Assembly (NCBI GenBank): GCA_025462785.1
Contig: JAOAPG010000303.1
Span: 1 to 12,082 of the forward strand
Reading direction: 5' to 3'
DNA length: 12,082 bases
Origin: Acidobacteriaceae bacterium
GTDB taxonomy: Bacteria > Acidobacteriota > Terriglobia > Terriglobales > Acidobacteriaceae
Positions 1 through 8,314 of this stretch are shown piece by piece. Every line of letters begins with the position of its first letter. Position 1 is the stretch's first letter. Made by a program: the position numbers and the translations under genes. The notes below the pieces were generated by a model. That model had not been told where the DNA came from. It did not search any database and saw only the letters and a program-made list of their open reading frames with translations.

Positions 1-2796
1 GCCCTCGCCGATCGCGATCCCGTCGGCTTGGGCGTCGAATGGTCGCGGTCTCCCGCTCGGCGAGAGCGCGTGCACAGATGAGAATAAGAAGTAATCTTCG
101 ACGGTGTTGTGCAGGTCGGCGCCTCCACATAGGACCATGTCGCTGCTTCCTGTCACAAGCTCTTTGCATGCCAAGTCGAGCGCGGCAAGCGATGACGCGC
201 AAGCAGCGTCGACGGTGTAGTTAGCACCGCGCAGATCAAGTCGATTCGCGATGCGTCCGGCGATCACATTCGAGAGTCCACCGGGAAACGAGTCTTCGGT
301 CAGTTCGGGAAGCTCCTTATCGAGGTCGGGTGGCAACTCGCCGAAATAGGAGCGGAACGTCGCACGGAAGTTGTAGGCCGCTGCGAGGTCGCTCCCCGCT
401 TCCGCTCCGAAAACGACCGAGGTGCGTTCGCGATACGGGTTGCGTTCGGAGTAACCCGCGTCGCGCAGTGCGGCCTGCGCGACATGCAGCGCGAGCAGTT
501 GCACCGGTTCGATGCCGATCAATGACGCCGGCGGAATTCCGTAAGCCAGTGGGTCGAAAGGAATCGCCGGGATGAATCCGCCCCACTTCGACGGCGTGCG
601 CCGGCCAGCATGCGGACCGGTCGACCGCGAATCCCAATGCACGTTCGGATCCCAGCGCTCAGGTGGCACCTCGGTGATCGCGTCGATCCCGCCCAGGATG
701 TTGGCCCAGTACTGCGCAAGATCGGGAGCCTTCGGGAAGATGCATGCCATCCCGACGATTGCCACGTCGAGCGCCGGGCGCGCGGGAATCTCCTCGTACG
801 GCGTAATGCGGGAGGCTGCCTCATTAATGAACGTGGTCGCTCCGGCGGTAACTTGGCGATGCAGCGTATCGATCGTTGTTGTCGCCGAACGCAGCGCTGC
901 GATTTGACCAATCATCACCATTCCCTGTGCCCGTTGCTCCGCTTCGTCGACGGTCACAACTTGGTCACCGCTCCGGCGCAAGCCTTTGCTCGCCAAGCGC
1001 AAGCGGCCGAGGTTGAGCTGCTCAAGTTCCATCCAGATTGTCTGCTGGGCAATCCCTTCGGCTTCCAGACGGCGCTTCGTCTCATCGAAGGTGCGGACAT
1101 AATGCGTCTTCGCACAACGCGTCGCGTGTCCTGCCGAGGTCTCCAGCAAAACTGTCTCTCCGCACGCTAGCGCCGCCTCTTGGAACGTCGGTACGATCGC
1201 TTGCGTCCGCACCACCTCCTCGGTGAACAGGTACGCAGTACCCATTAGCACGCCGACGCTTGCCCCGCGCGCCGCAAGCGGCGCCGCCAACACTGCCGCC
1301 ATCGCGGCCGAGCGCTCGTCGTGAATCCCGCCCGCTAAGAGCAAGTGGAGCTCGGCGAGGAAGCGTTGCTCGTCCTCCGCCGAAAGGCTCGCGCCGTAGC
1401 GGAGCAGGGTTTCGACTTGCGCATCCCAGAGCGCGAAACTGGAGCGTGGGCCGACGTGGCCGCCGCATTCGCGTCCCTCGAAGACGAACTTTCGGGCGCC
1501 TTCGCGCAAAAAGCGGTCGAGCAAACCCGGCGAGGGGACGTGCATGAACGTGTCGATCCCGGCCGCTTCCAGCGGCGCCGCTTGTGAGGGACGGCCGCCG
1601 GCGATCAGCGCGCACGGTGGCTTGAAGGTATGGATCGCTTCGAATTGCGCTTCACGGATGTGTGTCGGCGCGAAGCCCAAAATGCCTACGCCCCACGGCC
1701 GCGTGCCTAGCGCGGCTGCCGTCTCTTCAAGCAGGCGTTGCACGTCCGAGCCCTCCATCAGTGCCAGCGCGAGGAACGGCAGACCACCCGCCTCCGCAAC
1801 CTGCGCGGCGAATGCAGCGAGGTCGCTCACGCGGGTCATGGGGCCTTGTGCGACGGGATAACGCACGCCCCGTGCACGTGCGAACGATGAGTCGGCGCGC
1901 AGCGATTGTGCCGCGTTCGCATCACTGAGGTGCATGGCAATAGATGCGCGGAGTCCTTGCACGAGCGCACCGGCGCTGACGTACTCCTCGGCGAAGCTGC
2001 GGGCGAACGCGCCGTCTTGGCCGATCGGGATAAATTGCTCGTCGAAACTCTCTCCACCCAAACGCGCCGCGACCATGCTCTCGGAGATTTCGCTCAGGCC
2101 CGCCAGCTCCGGCCAGTGCTTGCGCCGTGTAGCCAAATCCGGTCGGCTGTAGACGCGATGGCATCCAATCACCGTCGTCTCGCTGCCGTCCATTGCAGAG
2201 ACAGCCGCGGCGATTTCCTTCGGAACGATCGACTCGCGGACCAGCGCGAGTTGCGCGTCGAGGACGACACCGGCTGCACCGCCAGCGATCGCAGCGGAAG
2301 CGCTGTGCCGACCTAATCCGCCGGCAGCCCACACCGGCACGGTGATCGTGGGATCGGCGAGCAACTGTTGGAGCAGCACGTACGTCGTGAGTTCGCCGAC
2401 GCGTCCTCCCCCTTCCGAGCCGCGAGCGATTAACCCATCGGCGTTGCGTGCGAGCGCGCGATGTGCTTCGTCAATATTGTTGACCTCGACGAGCACACGC
2501 CGACCAGCGACCTGCGTCGGAGTCCAAGAGACCCCGGATTGGCGCAGAATTGTTGTCACTCCCGTCGGGATCTCATGCAGGCCGAGCGAACAGCCGGTTG
2601 GCACTCGCACGCCCCAGGGATCTTTTGTCCACCGGCTCGTCTGTGCAAGCGCTGTTCGTGCTCGTGTGGAATCTCGCCCAAGGTCAAGGATGCCCAGCAC
2701 TCCTGCCCGGCTAAGGGCGGCAGTCAATCGCGCATTTGGCAGTTCAAATGGGGTAATGCCGATGATGAGATCGCGCTCCTGCCCACGGCTAACCAT
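1..2796 (-). CDS. Type I polyketide/PUFA-like synthase, N-terminal part: NPD-NPD-ketosynthase (partial)
   Basis: One open frame of 932 codons on the minus strand, without a stop, running off the left edge. The ATG at 2796 follows a GGGAG Shine-Dalgarno (2803-2807) with 6-base spacing. Residues ~8-270 form a first nitronate-monooxygenase/FabK-like flavin barrel, with GSEGGGRVGE around residue 132 and AAGGLG after it. Residues ~308-600 form a second barrel, with YPVAQGPM at its start, CGGHVGP around Cys444/His447 and LLAGGIHDE. A linker with a PfaD-like tail (MVMIGQIAALR) follows. From ~676 a beta-ketoacyl synthase begins (VAIVGMACIFP), with active-site Cys866 in VDAACASSLAALD. The ketosynthase resembles PfaA/HglE-type iterative synthases (SKWGGF, YGIPPASL, TEDSFPG). 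Such enzymes build long acyl or polyketide chains by decarboxylative condensation, and a PfaD-type barrel acts as enoyl reductase; applying this here is inference. The remaining ketosynthase and any AT, ACP and KR domains lie outside the window. GC is much higher than in the neighbours, which suggests horizontal acquisition. Confidence 0.93.
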   Translation of the reverse strand, partial: MVSRGQERDLIIGITPFELPNARLTAALSRAGVLGILDLGRDSTRARTALAQTSRWTKDPWGVRVPTGCSLGLHEIPTGVTTILRQSGVSWTPTQVAGRRVLVEVNNIDEAHRALARNADGLIARGSEGGGRVGELTTYVLLQQLLADPTITVPVWAAGGLGRHSASAAIAGGAAGVVLDAQLALVRESIVPKEIAAAVSAMDGSETTVIGCHRVYSRPDLATRRKHWPELAGLSEISESMVAARLGGESFDEQFIPIGQDGAFARSFAEEYVSAGALVQGLRASIAMHLSDANAAQSLRADSSFARARGVRYPVAQGPMTRVSDLAAFAAQVAEAGGLPFLALALMEGSDVQRLLEETAAALGTRPWGVGILGFAPTHIREAQFEAIHTFKPPCALIAGGRPSQAAPLEAAGIDTFMHVPSPGLLDRFLREGARKFVFEGRECGGHVGPRSSFALWDAQVETLLRYGASLSAEDEQRFLAELHLLLAGGIHDERSAAMAAVLAAPLAARGASVGVLMGTAYLFTEEVVRTQAIVPTFQEAALACGETVLLETSAGHATRCAKTHYVRTFDETKRRLEAEGIAQQTIWMELEQLNLGRLRLASKGLRRSGDQVVTVDEAEQRAQGMVMIGQIAALRSATTTIDTLHRQVTAGATTFINEAASRITPYEEIPARPALDVAIVGMACIFPKAPDLAQYWANILGGIDAITEVPPERWDPNVHWDSRSTGPHAGRRTPSKWGGFIPAIPFDPLAYGIPPASLIGIEPVQLLALHVAQAALRDAGYSERNPYRERTSVVFGAEAGSDLAAAYNFRATFRSYFGELPPDLDKELPELTEDSFPGGLSNVIAGRIANRLDLRGANYTVDAACASSLAALDLACKELVTGSSDMVLCGGADLHNTVEDYFLFSSVHALSPSGRPRPFDAQADGIAIGEG

Positions 2797-3654
2797 GTAT
2801 TTCTCCCGACGCAGCTCTTGTTATCAGTTTTTTTTGACAGAGCCGCAGCATTGTTAGTAAAGCGGGTTAGTCAGGCCAATGAACCAATCCCTTGATAGCT
2901 GCGAAAGGTCTTCAGCTGTTGCTTGTTCACTGGAAGCCGCGCTGTCGGATTTGTCGGCTGCGTCCGATAAAAGTCTTCTCATCGCTGGGCACATCAACGT
3001 GCTCATCTAGCGTAGCGGTCACGCTTCGCAGGTTGTCGTTCCCCCGCAAGGCAGGTTCAACTCTGGCCACGGAGTGCGTTGCACCAGCGATCGCGACGGT
3101 CTCGAAATCAAGCGAAGTTACAGAAAGGAATTTCCTCACGATTACATTCTCCAAAACGACGGTGCGGTTATCGCGTGAGACGGAAGATTTTGCTCGAGCA
3201 GATTCGGACTTCGTGGTCTGTATTGCTTAAGCAACGACTGTGTTATTGCTTAAGCAACCTGTCTGCCACTTCAACGTGGCCACCTGAAGACTGGGTAATC
3301 TCGAAATGTTGCGAAAGTGTCATAGAAGCAAAATGAAAAAATTACTGGGCTCGCGCTTTTCAACTGGAATTCTTACGCACTTCAAAATTCTCGAATATAG
3401 AAATCTTCCACATATAATGGATCTCCAAACTTCAGACATAAGAATCGGCAATAGAAATCTCACAAGTCCTCGCAAGAAAAGTCACCGAACATGTCCTCGA
3501 GAAACGCAGTCAAAAGATTTGCAAGGTGGGCGAACCGCTCTAGGCAGGGCAACGCACATGAGATTTCAGGTAGCCTGATAAATACACCCGGGCTCGGCAG
3601 TGAGACTGACTAACTTTTTTACCAGTAAGCTCCGACAGGCCTCAATGCCCCAAT
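2797..3654. other. Intergenic region upstream of the synthase, no convincing gene
   Basis: This 858-base stretch separates the synthase start from the end of the decayed efflux operon. GC falls sharply (20 of 60 bases at 3361-3420 against 48 of 60 at 1261-1320). A 75-codon minus-strand frame (3154-2927) has no recognisable domain and was not called. The notable content is the palindrome cluster at 3190-3257, listed separately. A short stem GCCAC-N6-GTGGC lies at 3265-3280, and a 10-base direct repeat atagaaatct occurs near 3395 and 3450. I see no strong -35/-10 pair or rho-independent terminator. Confidence 0.6.
3190..3257. promoter_or_regulatory. Candidate operator cluster: three TTGCT-AGCA dyads
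   Basis: TTGCTTAAGCAA, a perfect 12-bp palindrome, occurs twice, at 3223-3234 and 3246-3257, inside a 15-base direct repeat tattgcttaagcaac (3221-3235 and 3244-3258). The centres are 23 bp apart, a little over two helical turns. A third element, TTGCTCGAGCAG at 3190-3201, matches 9 of 12 positions and holds a perfect 10-bp palindrome. Repeated dyads of this size are typical binding sites for dimeric helix-turn-helix repressors such as MarR or TetR types. The cluster lies about 400 bp upstream of the synthase start, which makes that gene the only intact target in the region. No regulator gene is present in the window, and no clear promoter box was found beside the dyads. Confidence 0.5.
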
Positions 3655-5113
3655 TCACGGGCGATTCGGCAGCTGCGATGTGTCCCACCCTCCCCCTAGC
3701 GCCTCAATTAAAAGGACGCTTGCTGTCATCCTCCGGGTGAGAATATCCACAACCGCACGTTCTGCCTGGAGTGCGGCAGTCTGAGCGATAATGACTTGCA
3801 GATAATTCGCCGTTCCGGCTTTGTACTGCTCGGTCGAAAGTTCTAGTGACTGTTCGGCGGCTTTGGCTGCTCGGTCTTCGACGGCAGCTTCGTCCTCGAG
3901 CACGCGAAGCGCGGCCAACTGATCCTCCACCTGTTGGAAAGCCGTGAGAACTGTCTGCCGATAATTCGCTGCAGCATTATCGTATGCGTCTTCTTGATAT
4001 TTCAATTGGGCGTGAAGGCGTCCTCCACTAAATATTGTTTGCGCCAGCTGTGGTCCGACAGACCAAAAGCGGCTTGGCAATGACACGATTTCCACGGCAT
4101 TGGTAGTTTGAAATCCTCCGGTTGCGGAAAAATTCAGCGCGGGATAGAGAGCAGCCTTTGCGATCCCGACCTGCTCGTTTGTCGACGCAACGTGACGCTC
4201 CGCAGCTGCAATGTCGGGACGTCGTTCCAGCAGTGCCGAAGGGAGATCAACCGGAACCGGTGGCGGGAGCAAGTTTATAGGATATGACTCGATCGTCAGC
4301 TCCGCGGGAGGCTTGCCCATCAAAATCGCAATTGCATGTTCGTACTGGGCGCGCAGCACGCCAAGGTCCACCAACTGCGCACGCGCGGTTTCCAACTGAG
4401 TTAGAGCTTGTTGCACATCGAGATCCGATGCGACTCCGACATCCTCGCGCTCTTTCGTGAGTTGGAGGTAATCCTCATAAAGCTTCACGGTGTTTTGCAG
4501 CAAATTAACATCGCCATCCAAGCCGTGCAGTTGAAAGTAGTATTGCGCAAGCTGTGCCTGGTAACTAAGGCGGGCATTTTCCAGAAGTGCTGCCGAGGCC
4601 TGCGCGTCTTCGCGTGCAGAAGTGACATTGCGACGAATACTGCCCCACACGTCCGCTTGATATGAGATGTCCACCGGCAACGTGTACTCGGTATGGGTGC
4701 CAGCGACGAAATTGACCAGGTTCTTGGCGGTCAGGGTCGAGGAAGTGTGGGCATTAATGACGCTCGGTGTTGTGCTGACGTTGGGATAGTAATTTGCGCG
4801 GGCGATTCGTACGGTGTCCCGGGCCTGTTGGTATTGCGCGAGGCTTGCGAGCACGTTCTGATTTGAAATATTCACCTGCTCTTCGAGGGGCATTGAGTCG
4901 AGCATCGCCGTAAACTTTCCACCACTTGCCGCGTAATACTCCTTCGTCGTGCTGTGCTTCCTTCCACCCTTTAGGAGGAGCTTCCTTGAAATTCTGCGGA
5001 ACTGGCGCAGGAGGACGCCGATATTTCGGACCCACCATGCAGGCGGTCAAAAAGGCGATACTTCCTATTAAAAGGGGCATCCAGGCAAGCCGCAGATAAA
5101 AGAGCCCTTTCAC
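3655..5113 (-). pseudogene. NodT-family RND efflux outer-membrane lipoprotein, frameshifted
   Basis: The gene would encode the outer-membrane channel of a tripartite efflux pump. It starts with GTG at 5113, directly after the RND stop, with GAGG 5 bases ahead, which implies translational coupling. A lipoprotein signal ends in the lipobox LTAC (Cys25), followed by MVGPKYRRP and WKEAQHDEGVLRGKWWKVYGDARLN, standard for NodT-type factors. The frame then breaks: after the codons for RLNA the homology (LEEQVNISNQNVL) continues one base out of register. The break coincides with a four-C run (gggg at 4887-4890), and removing one C restores a frame of 485 residues, the usual family length. The downstream part holds both outer-membrane efflux repeats, including LLERRPDIAAAERHVAS. 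It is a pseudogene if the base is real. A sequencing error is the alternative, made less likely by the damage in the adjoining pump gene. Confidence 0.88.
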
Positions 5114-6576
5114 TCACGCCTCAGAGGTTAGAGGTGCAGCCTGGCGCCTGCGCAAACGGTTCCACCAGTGCTGCAGCTCATCGAAGTAAAGGTAAACAAC
5201 CGGAGTGGTATACAAAGTCAATAATTGGCTGACCAGCAACCCGCCGATGATGGTAATGCCGAGAGGGCGCCGGAGCTCCGATCCCATGCCGGTGCCGAGC
5301 GCGAGGGGCAGTGCTCCAAGCACTGCGGCCATCGTCGTCATCAGGATCGGCCGGAAGCGCAACAGACAGGCTTCGAAAATAGAGTCGCGCGAATTTTTGC
5401 CTTCGTTACGCTCCGCCTCTAGAGCCAAGTCCACCATCATGATGGCGTTCTTTTTCACGATGCCGATGAGCAGGATGATCCCAATCATCGCGACCACCGT
5501 CAGTTCGGTATGCGTTACCGCAAGCGCCAATAACGCGCCCACCCCAGCAGAAGGAAGCGTCGACAAGATCGTGATCGGACGGATATAGCTCTCGTAGAGA
5601 ATACCGAGAACGATGTAAACCGTCACCAATGCCGTGAGGATCAGGATTGGTTCGTTTCCCAGTGATTGCTGAAACATCTCGGCTGTACCGGCAAACATGG
5701 TGTGAATTGTGGACGGCAATGCGAGTCCGTTTGCGGCTGTATTAATCTGGTTCACCGCAGTTCCAAGTGCCACCCCAGGTTGCACGTTGAAGGAAATCGT
5801 AACGGCTGGAAATAATCCCTGGTGATTGACTGCCAGAGGGCTGTTGTGGGTCTGTAGTAAGTGAATGCGCTCAATGGGACCGCCTGCCCACTAGGCGAGC
5901 GCACATAAATTTCGTTCAGAGTGCCTGGGTCCTGCCAGAACTCGGGTGCTGCCTCCATCACCACGTGATACTGGTTGATGTTGGTGTACATGGTGGAGAC
6001 CTGTCGCTGGCCGAAGGCGTCATACAAGATGGTGTCGATCAGGGCCGCCGAAATGCCGAATCGTGCGGCGGTATACAAAGTGAACTGATACTGCGCATTG
6101 CTCAGCCGTCCACCCGCGCGCACATCTTGGAACGCTTGTAAGTACAGCGTTGCTCCCACTACTTTCGCCAGCTGCGGGCGCAGTCGCGCGATGATCTGGT
6201 CAGCATGGATGTTTCTTTGTTCCAAGGGCTTCAACGTTACGAACATTCGCGCCGTGTTGGTGGTCGTTCCTGCACCACCACCGGTGAACCCCAGGACGTA
6301 CGCTACCGCTGGGTCGGATTTCACGACGTCGATCATCTGCAACAGAATTCGGTTCATCGCTTGAAACGAAGTATCCTGGTCGGCTTCGATCGAGCCGAGA
6401 AGGCGTCCAGTGTCCTGTTGCGGGAAGAACCCCTTGGGTACCGCGATGAACAGGTAAATGGTCAAAGCCATGGTCGCGAGCAGCACCATTAAGGTGGCCG
6501 CTGGATGGCGCAGTACAGAAGTTAACGTCCTTGCGTAAGCATTCAGAATTCGGCTAAATACGCGTTCACTGCCGAA
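5114..6576 (-). pseudogene. RND multidrug efflux permease (MdtB/C-like), C-terminal half, truncated and frameshifted
   Basis: This is the C-terminal half of an inner-membrane proton-driven RND pump of the HAE1 group. Homology begins near FGSERVFSRILNAY, just inside an in-frame TAG at 6577-6579, and runs through LRHPAATLMVLLATMALT and VPKGFFPQQDTGRLLG to the last transmembrane helices (PLGITIIGGLLVSQ, TPVVYLYFDEL). About 500 N-terminal residues, including the first transmembrane half and first periplasmic loops, are missing. A second lesion lies at 5834-5838: homology switches frame from YYRPTTAL to AVNHQGLFPAV, consistent with loss of one base. No periplasmic adaptor gene lies upstream, although such operons normally run adaptor, pump, channel. 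The stop abuts the GTG of the outer-membrane factor, so the original operon order is still visible. A functional pump is not expected. Confidence 0.9.
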
Positions 6577-6892
6577 CTACTGCAGGATAGGCCGTGATCG
6601 CTCCTGAATTCCCGAAATGCATCGCCGTTGTCGGTGTTGCCTGCTTACACCCCAGCGGAGCTAAAGTCTAACGATGTTCATGCCATCATAGTCGTAGACC
6701 CATCTATCACCCATAAGGCACATTGTTCTCCCCCTCCTTTCGGAAGCTCGATTCATCCTCACAGGCGATTGTGACCTCTATGGCCAATCGTTAGCTTTGG
6801 ATAGGACAGCAGTTTTCAACGTGCCCGCCCCGGCCGTCGCAACCATTTGGCCCAAGGATAATCGGGACTCGGATTCATAACAGAGTAATGAT
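6577..6892. other. Gap between the RND remnant and the BON-SRPBCC gene
   Basis: These 316 bases separate two divergent units. I found no ORF with recognisable homology, no continuation of the RND pump in any frame, and no transposase or terminal inverted repeat that would explain the pump truncation. The promoter of the plus-strand gene at 6893 should lie here, but I see no convincing -35/-10 pair. Confidence 0.5.
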
Positions 6893-8131
6893 ATGAGCAA
6901 CAAGCGAAATGGCGGAAGATTCGTCTCCGGAGCGATTGCCGGCAGCAGCTTGATGTACCTCCTCGATCCGGATAAATGTGGAAAGCGGCGACGCCTGCTC
7001 GCCCGAGACAAGGCACTACGCGTGGAACACGTCTCCGGTCAATTTCTCGACAAGGCAGTGCGTGACCTACAGAATCGGGTCTACGGCATTGTGGCCGAAG
7101 CTTGGGCAAGGATCCGTGAAAGAGAGGTGCCCAATCACGTGCTGGAGCAGCGCGTCCGTGCCCGCATCGGGCACGTGGTCTCGCATCCTCACGCGATCAC
7201 GGTGAAAGCTCACAAAGGAGTAGTGACACTGGAAGGCCCTATCTTGGAACGGGAAGTGGAGAGGCTACTGGAAACAGTTCGTTCCGTTCGGGGGGTGCGG
7301 GACATCGAAAACTGTCTGGAGCCGCACGAAAGCCCGGATGGTGTTCCCGATTTGCAAGGTCAACCGAGAAAGGCTGCTGCAAGATCTGAGCTCTTACCAG
7401 AAAACTGGGCACCGGCGACGCGGGCCCTGGCGGGACTGGGCGGCATAGGGCTGCTGTCGCTGGCACGCCGCTATCGTATGCTTCGGATCCCTTCGGGCAT
7501 CGTTGGCAGCACTCTGTTGTTACGGGCGATCACAAATATGCCGCTCCATCGCGCACTGGGTCTGTCGCGCGCCCCCGAGGTCATCACTTTACAAAAGTCG
7601 ATCACAATCAACGCACCGGTTGACGAGATCTATCAACTATTCGCGAATCCCGAGAATTTCCCGCACATTTTCGAGCACGTGAACGACGTGCGCCACCTGA
7701 AGGGTGATCTATATCAGTGGAGCGTAAGCGGTCCGGGTGGGGTTTCGGTCAGCTGGGAAGCGACGATCACACACAAGGTTCCAAACCAATTGATAGCCTG
7801 GCGTAGCGTGCCCGGTGCGGCGGTGAGTAACGCCGGATTTTTCCGGTTCCAGCAGAACGCCGACGGCAGCACTACGCTGCACATCCAGTTTACCTACAAC
7901 CCTCCTGCGGGGGTCATCGGACACGTGATTGCATCTCTGTTTGGAGCCGACCCGAAGCACGCTCTCGACGACGACATGGTGCGGCTGAAGTCGCTTTTTG
8001 AGTACGGCAAAACGAGGGTGCATGGCCATCGACTGACAAGAGAAGAACTGGAACGCGAGATAAAGTTGCCCCGCGAAAAATCAGGTGCGGTCAGAACTGA
8101 CGGGCAGTCGACGCCAGACAAAGCGGCGTAA
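6893..8131 (+). CDS. BON domain and SRPBCC (polyketide cyclase/START-like) domain protein
   Basis: A 412-residue protein of unknown exact role, probably at the membrane. Residues ~8-37 hold a short hydrophobic stretch and then a basic patch (LMYLLDPDKCGKRRR), a pattern common in small YtxH-like envelope proteins. Residues ~82-145 match a BON domain (RVRARIGHVVSHPHAITVKA, GVVTLEGPI, VRGVRDIEN), a phospholipid- or envelope-associated fold. A hydrophobic segment lies at ~178-212. Residues ~228-375 form an SRPBCC ligand-binding fold, starting with SITINAPVDEIYQLFANPEN and including LIAWRSVPG and the closing helix. The tail is charged. The ATG at 6893 has only a weak AGAG upstream, but the N-terminal motif supports this start. 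Similar BON-SRPBCC proteins are known from acidobacterial and proteobacterial genomes, often annotated as cyclase/dehydrase. The lipid or aromatic ligand cannot be inferred. The next gene starts 183 bases downstream. Confidence 0.92.
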   Translation: MSNKRNGGRFVSGAIAGSSLMYLLDPDKCGKRRRLLARDKALRVEHVSGQFLDKAVRDLQNRVYGIVAEAWARIREREVPNHVLEQRVRARIGHVVSHPHAITVKAHKGVVTLEGPILEREVERLLETVRSVRGVRDIENCLEPHESPDGVPDLQGQPRKAAARSELLPENWAPATRALAGLGGIGLLSLARRYRMLRIPSGIVGSTLLLRAITNMPLHRALGLSRAPEVITLQKSITINAPVDEIYQLFANPENFPHIFEHVNDVRHLKGDLYQWSVSGPGGVSVSWEATITHKVPNQLIAWRSVPGAAVSNAGFFRFQQNADGSTTLHIQFTYNPPAGVIGHVIASLFGADPKHALDDDMVRLKSLFEYGKTRVHGHRLTREELEREIKLPREKSGAVRTDGQSTPDKAA

Positions 8132-8287
8132 AAGGACGAGTGTTTGTTTAGCGCTAATACGAGTCTATGTTTGATTCGAGTCAGTACCTTGCATCAGAGA
8201 ATCTGTCCTCGCAGATATTCTGTGCCGAGTAATGTTCATGCTCGAGTGAGTTGCTGCAGTGTTTCTCTTGGAAAGCCATCCTAAGTG

Positions 8288-8304
8288 AGTGGGCAGTACC
8301 CACT
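8288..8304 (+). promoter_or_regulatory. Hairpin abutting the Shine-Dalgarno of the LLM oxidoreductase
   Basis: AGTGGG (8288-8293) and CCCACT (8299-8304) form a perfect 6-bp inverted repeat with a 5-base loop. The GAGG ribosome-binding site begins at the next base. It could be a 5'-UTR hairpin affecting translation start, or an operator half-site pair. Chance is also possible at this length. Confidence 0.3.
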
Positions 8305-8308
8305 GAGG
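8305..8308 (+). promoter_or_regulatory. Ribosome-binding site deciding the LLM start
   Basis: GAGG lies 6 bases before the ATG at 8315. The longer frame from a GTG at 8285 has no comparable site, and its extra ten residues have no family counterpart, so the ATG is preferred. Confidence 0.7.
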
Positions 8309-8314
8309 ATATTT

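Noticed and set aside
610..1861. Several plus-strand frames of 80-190 codons, plus a 177-codon minus-strand frame in another register
   Set aside because: All lie inside the continuous 932-codon synthase frame, are rich in Arg/Ala/Pro as expected of GC-rich shadows, and show no domain.
2927..3154. A 75-codon minus-strand frame ending before the synthase spacer, starting about 70 bases downstream of the palindrome cluster
   Set aside because: No recognisable domain, and the only GGAG is 1-2 bases from the ATG, too close for normal initiation. It is kept only as a remark in the spacer description.
4880..5840. Programmed ribosomal frameshifting in the pump and channel genes
   Set aside because: No slippery heptamer with downstream structure is evident, these families are not known to use it, and the pump is truncated and has an in-frame stop, which points to decay.
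8285..8314. GTG start ten codons upstream for the LLM oxidoreductase
   Set aside because: No ribosome-binding site at usual distance, the extra residues lack family support and overlap a hairpin, whereas the ATG at 8315 has GAGG at 6 bases.
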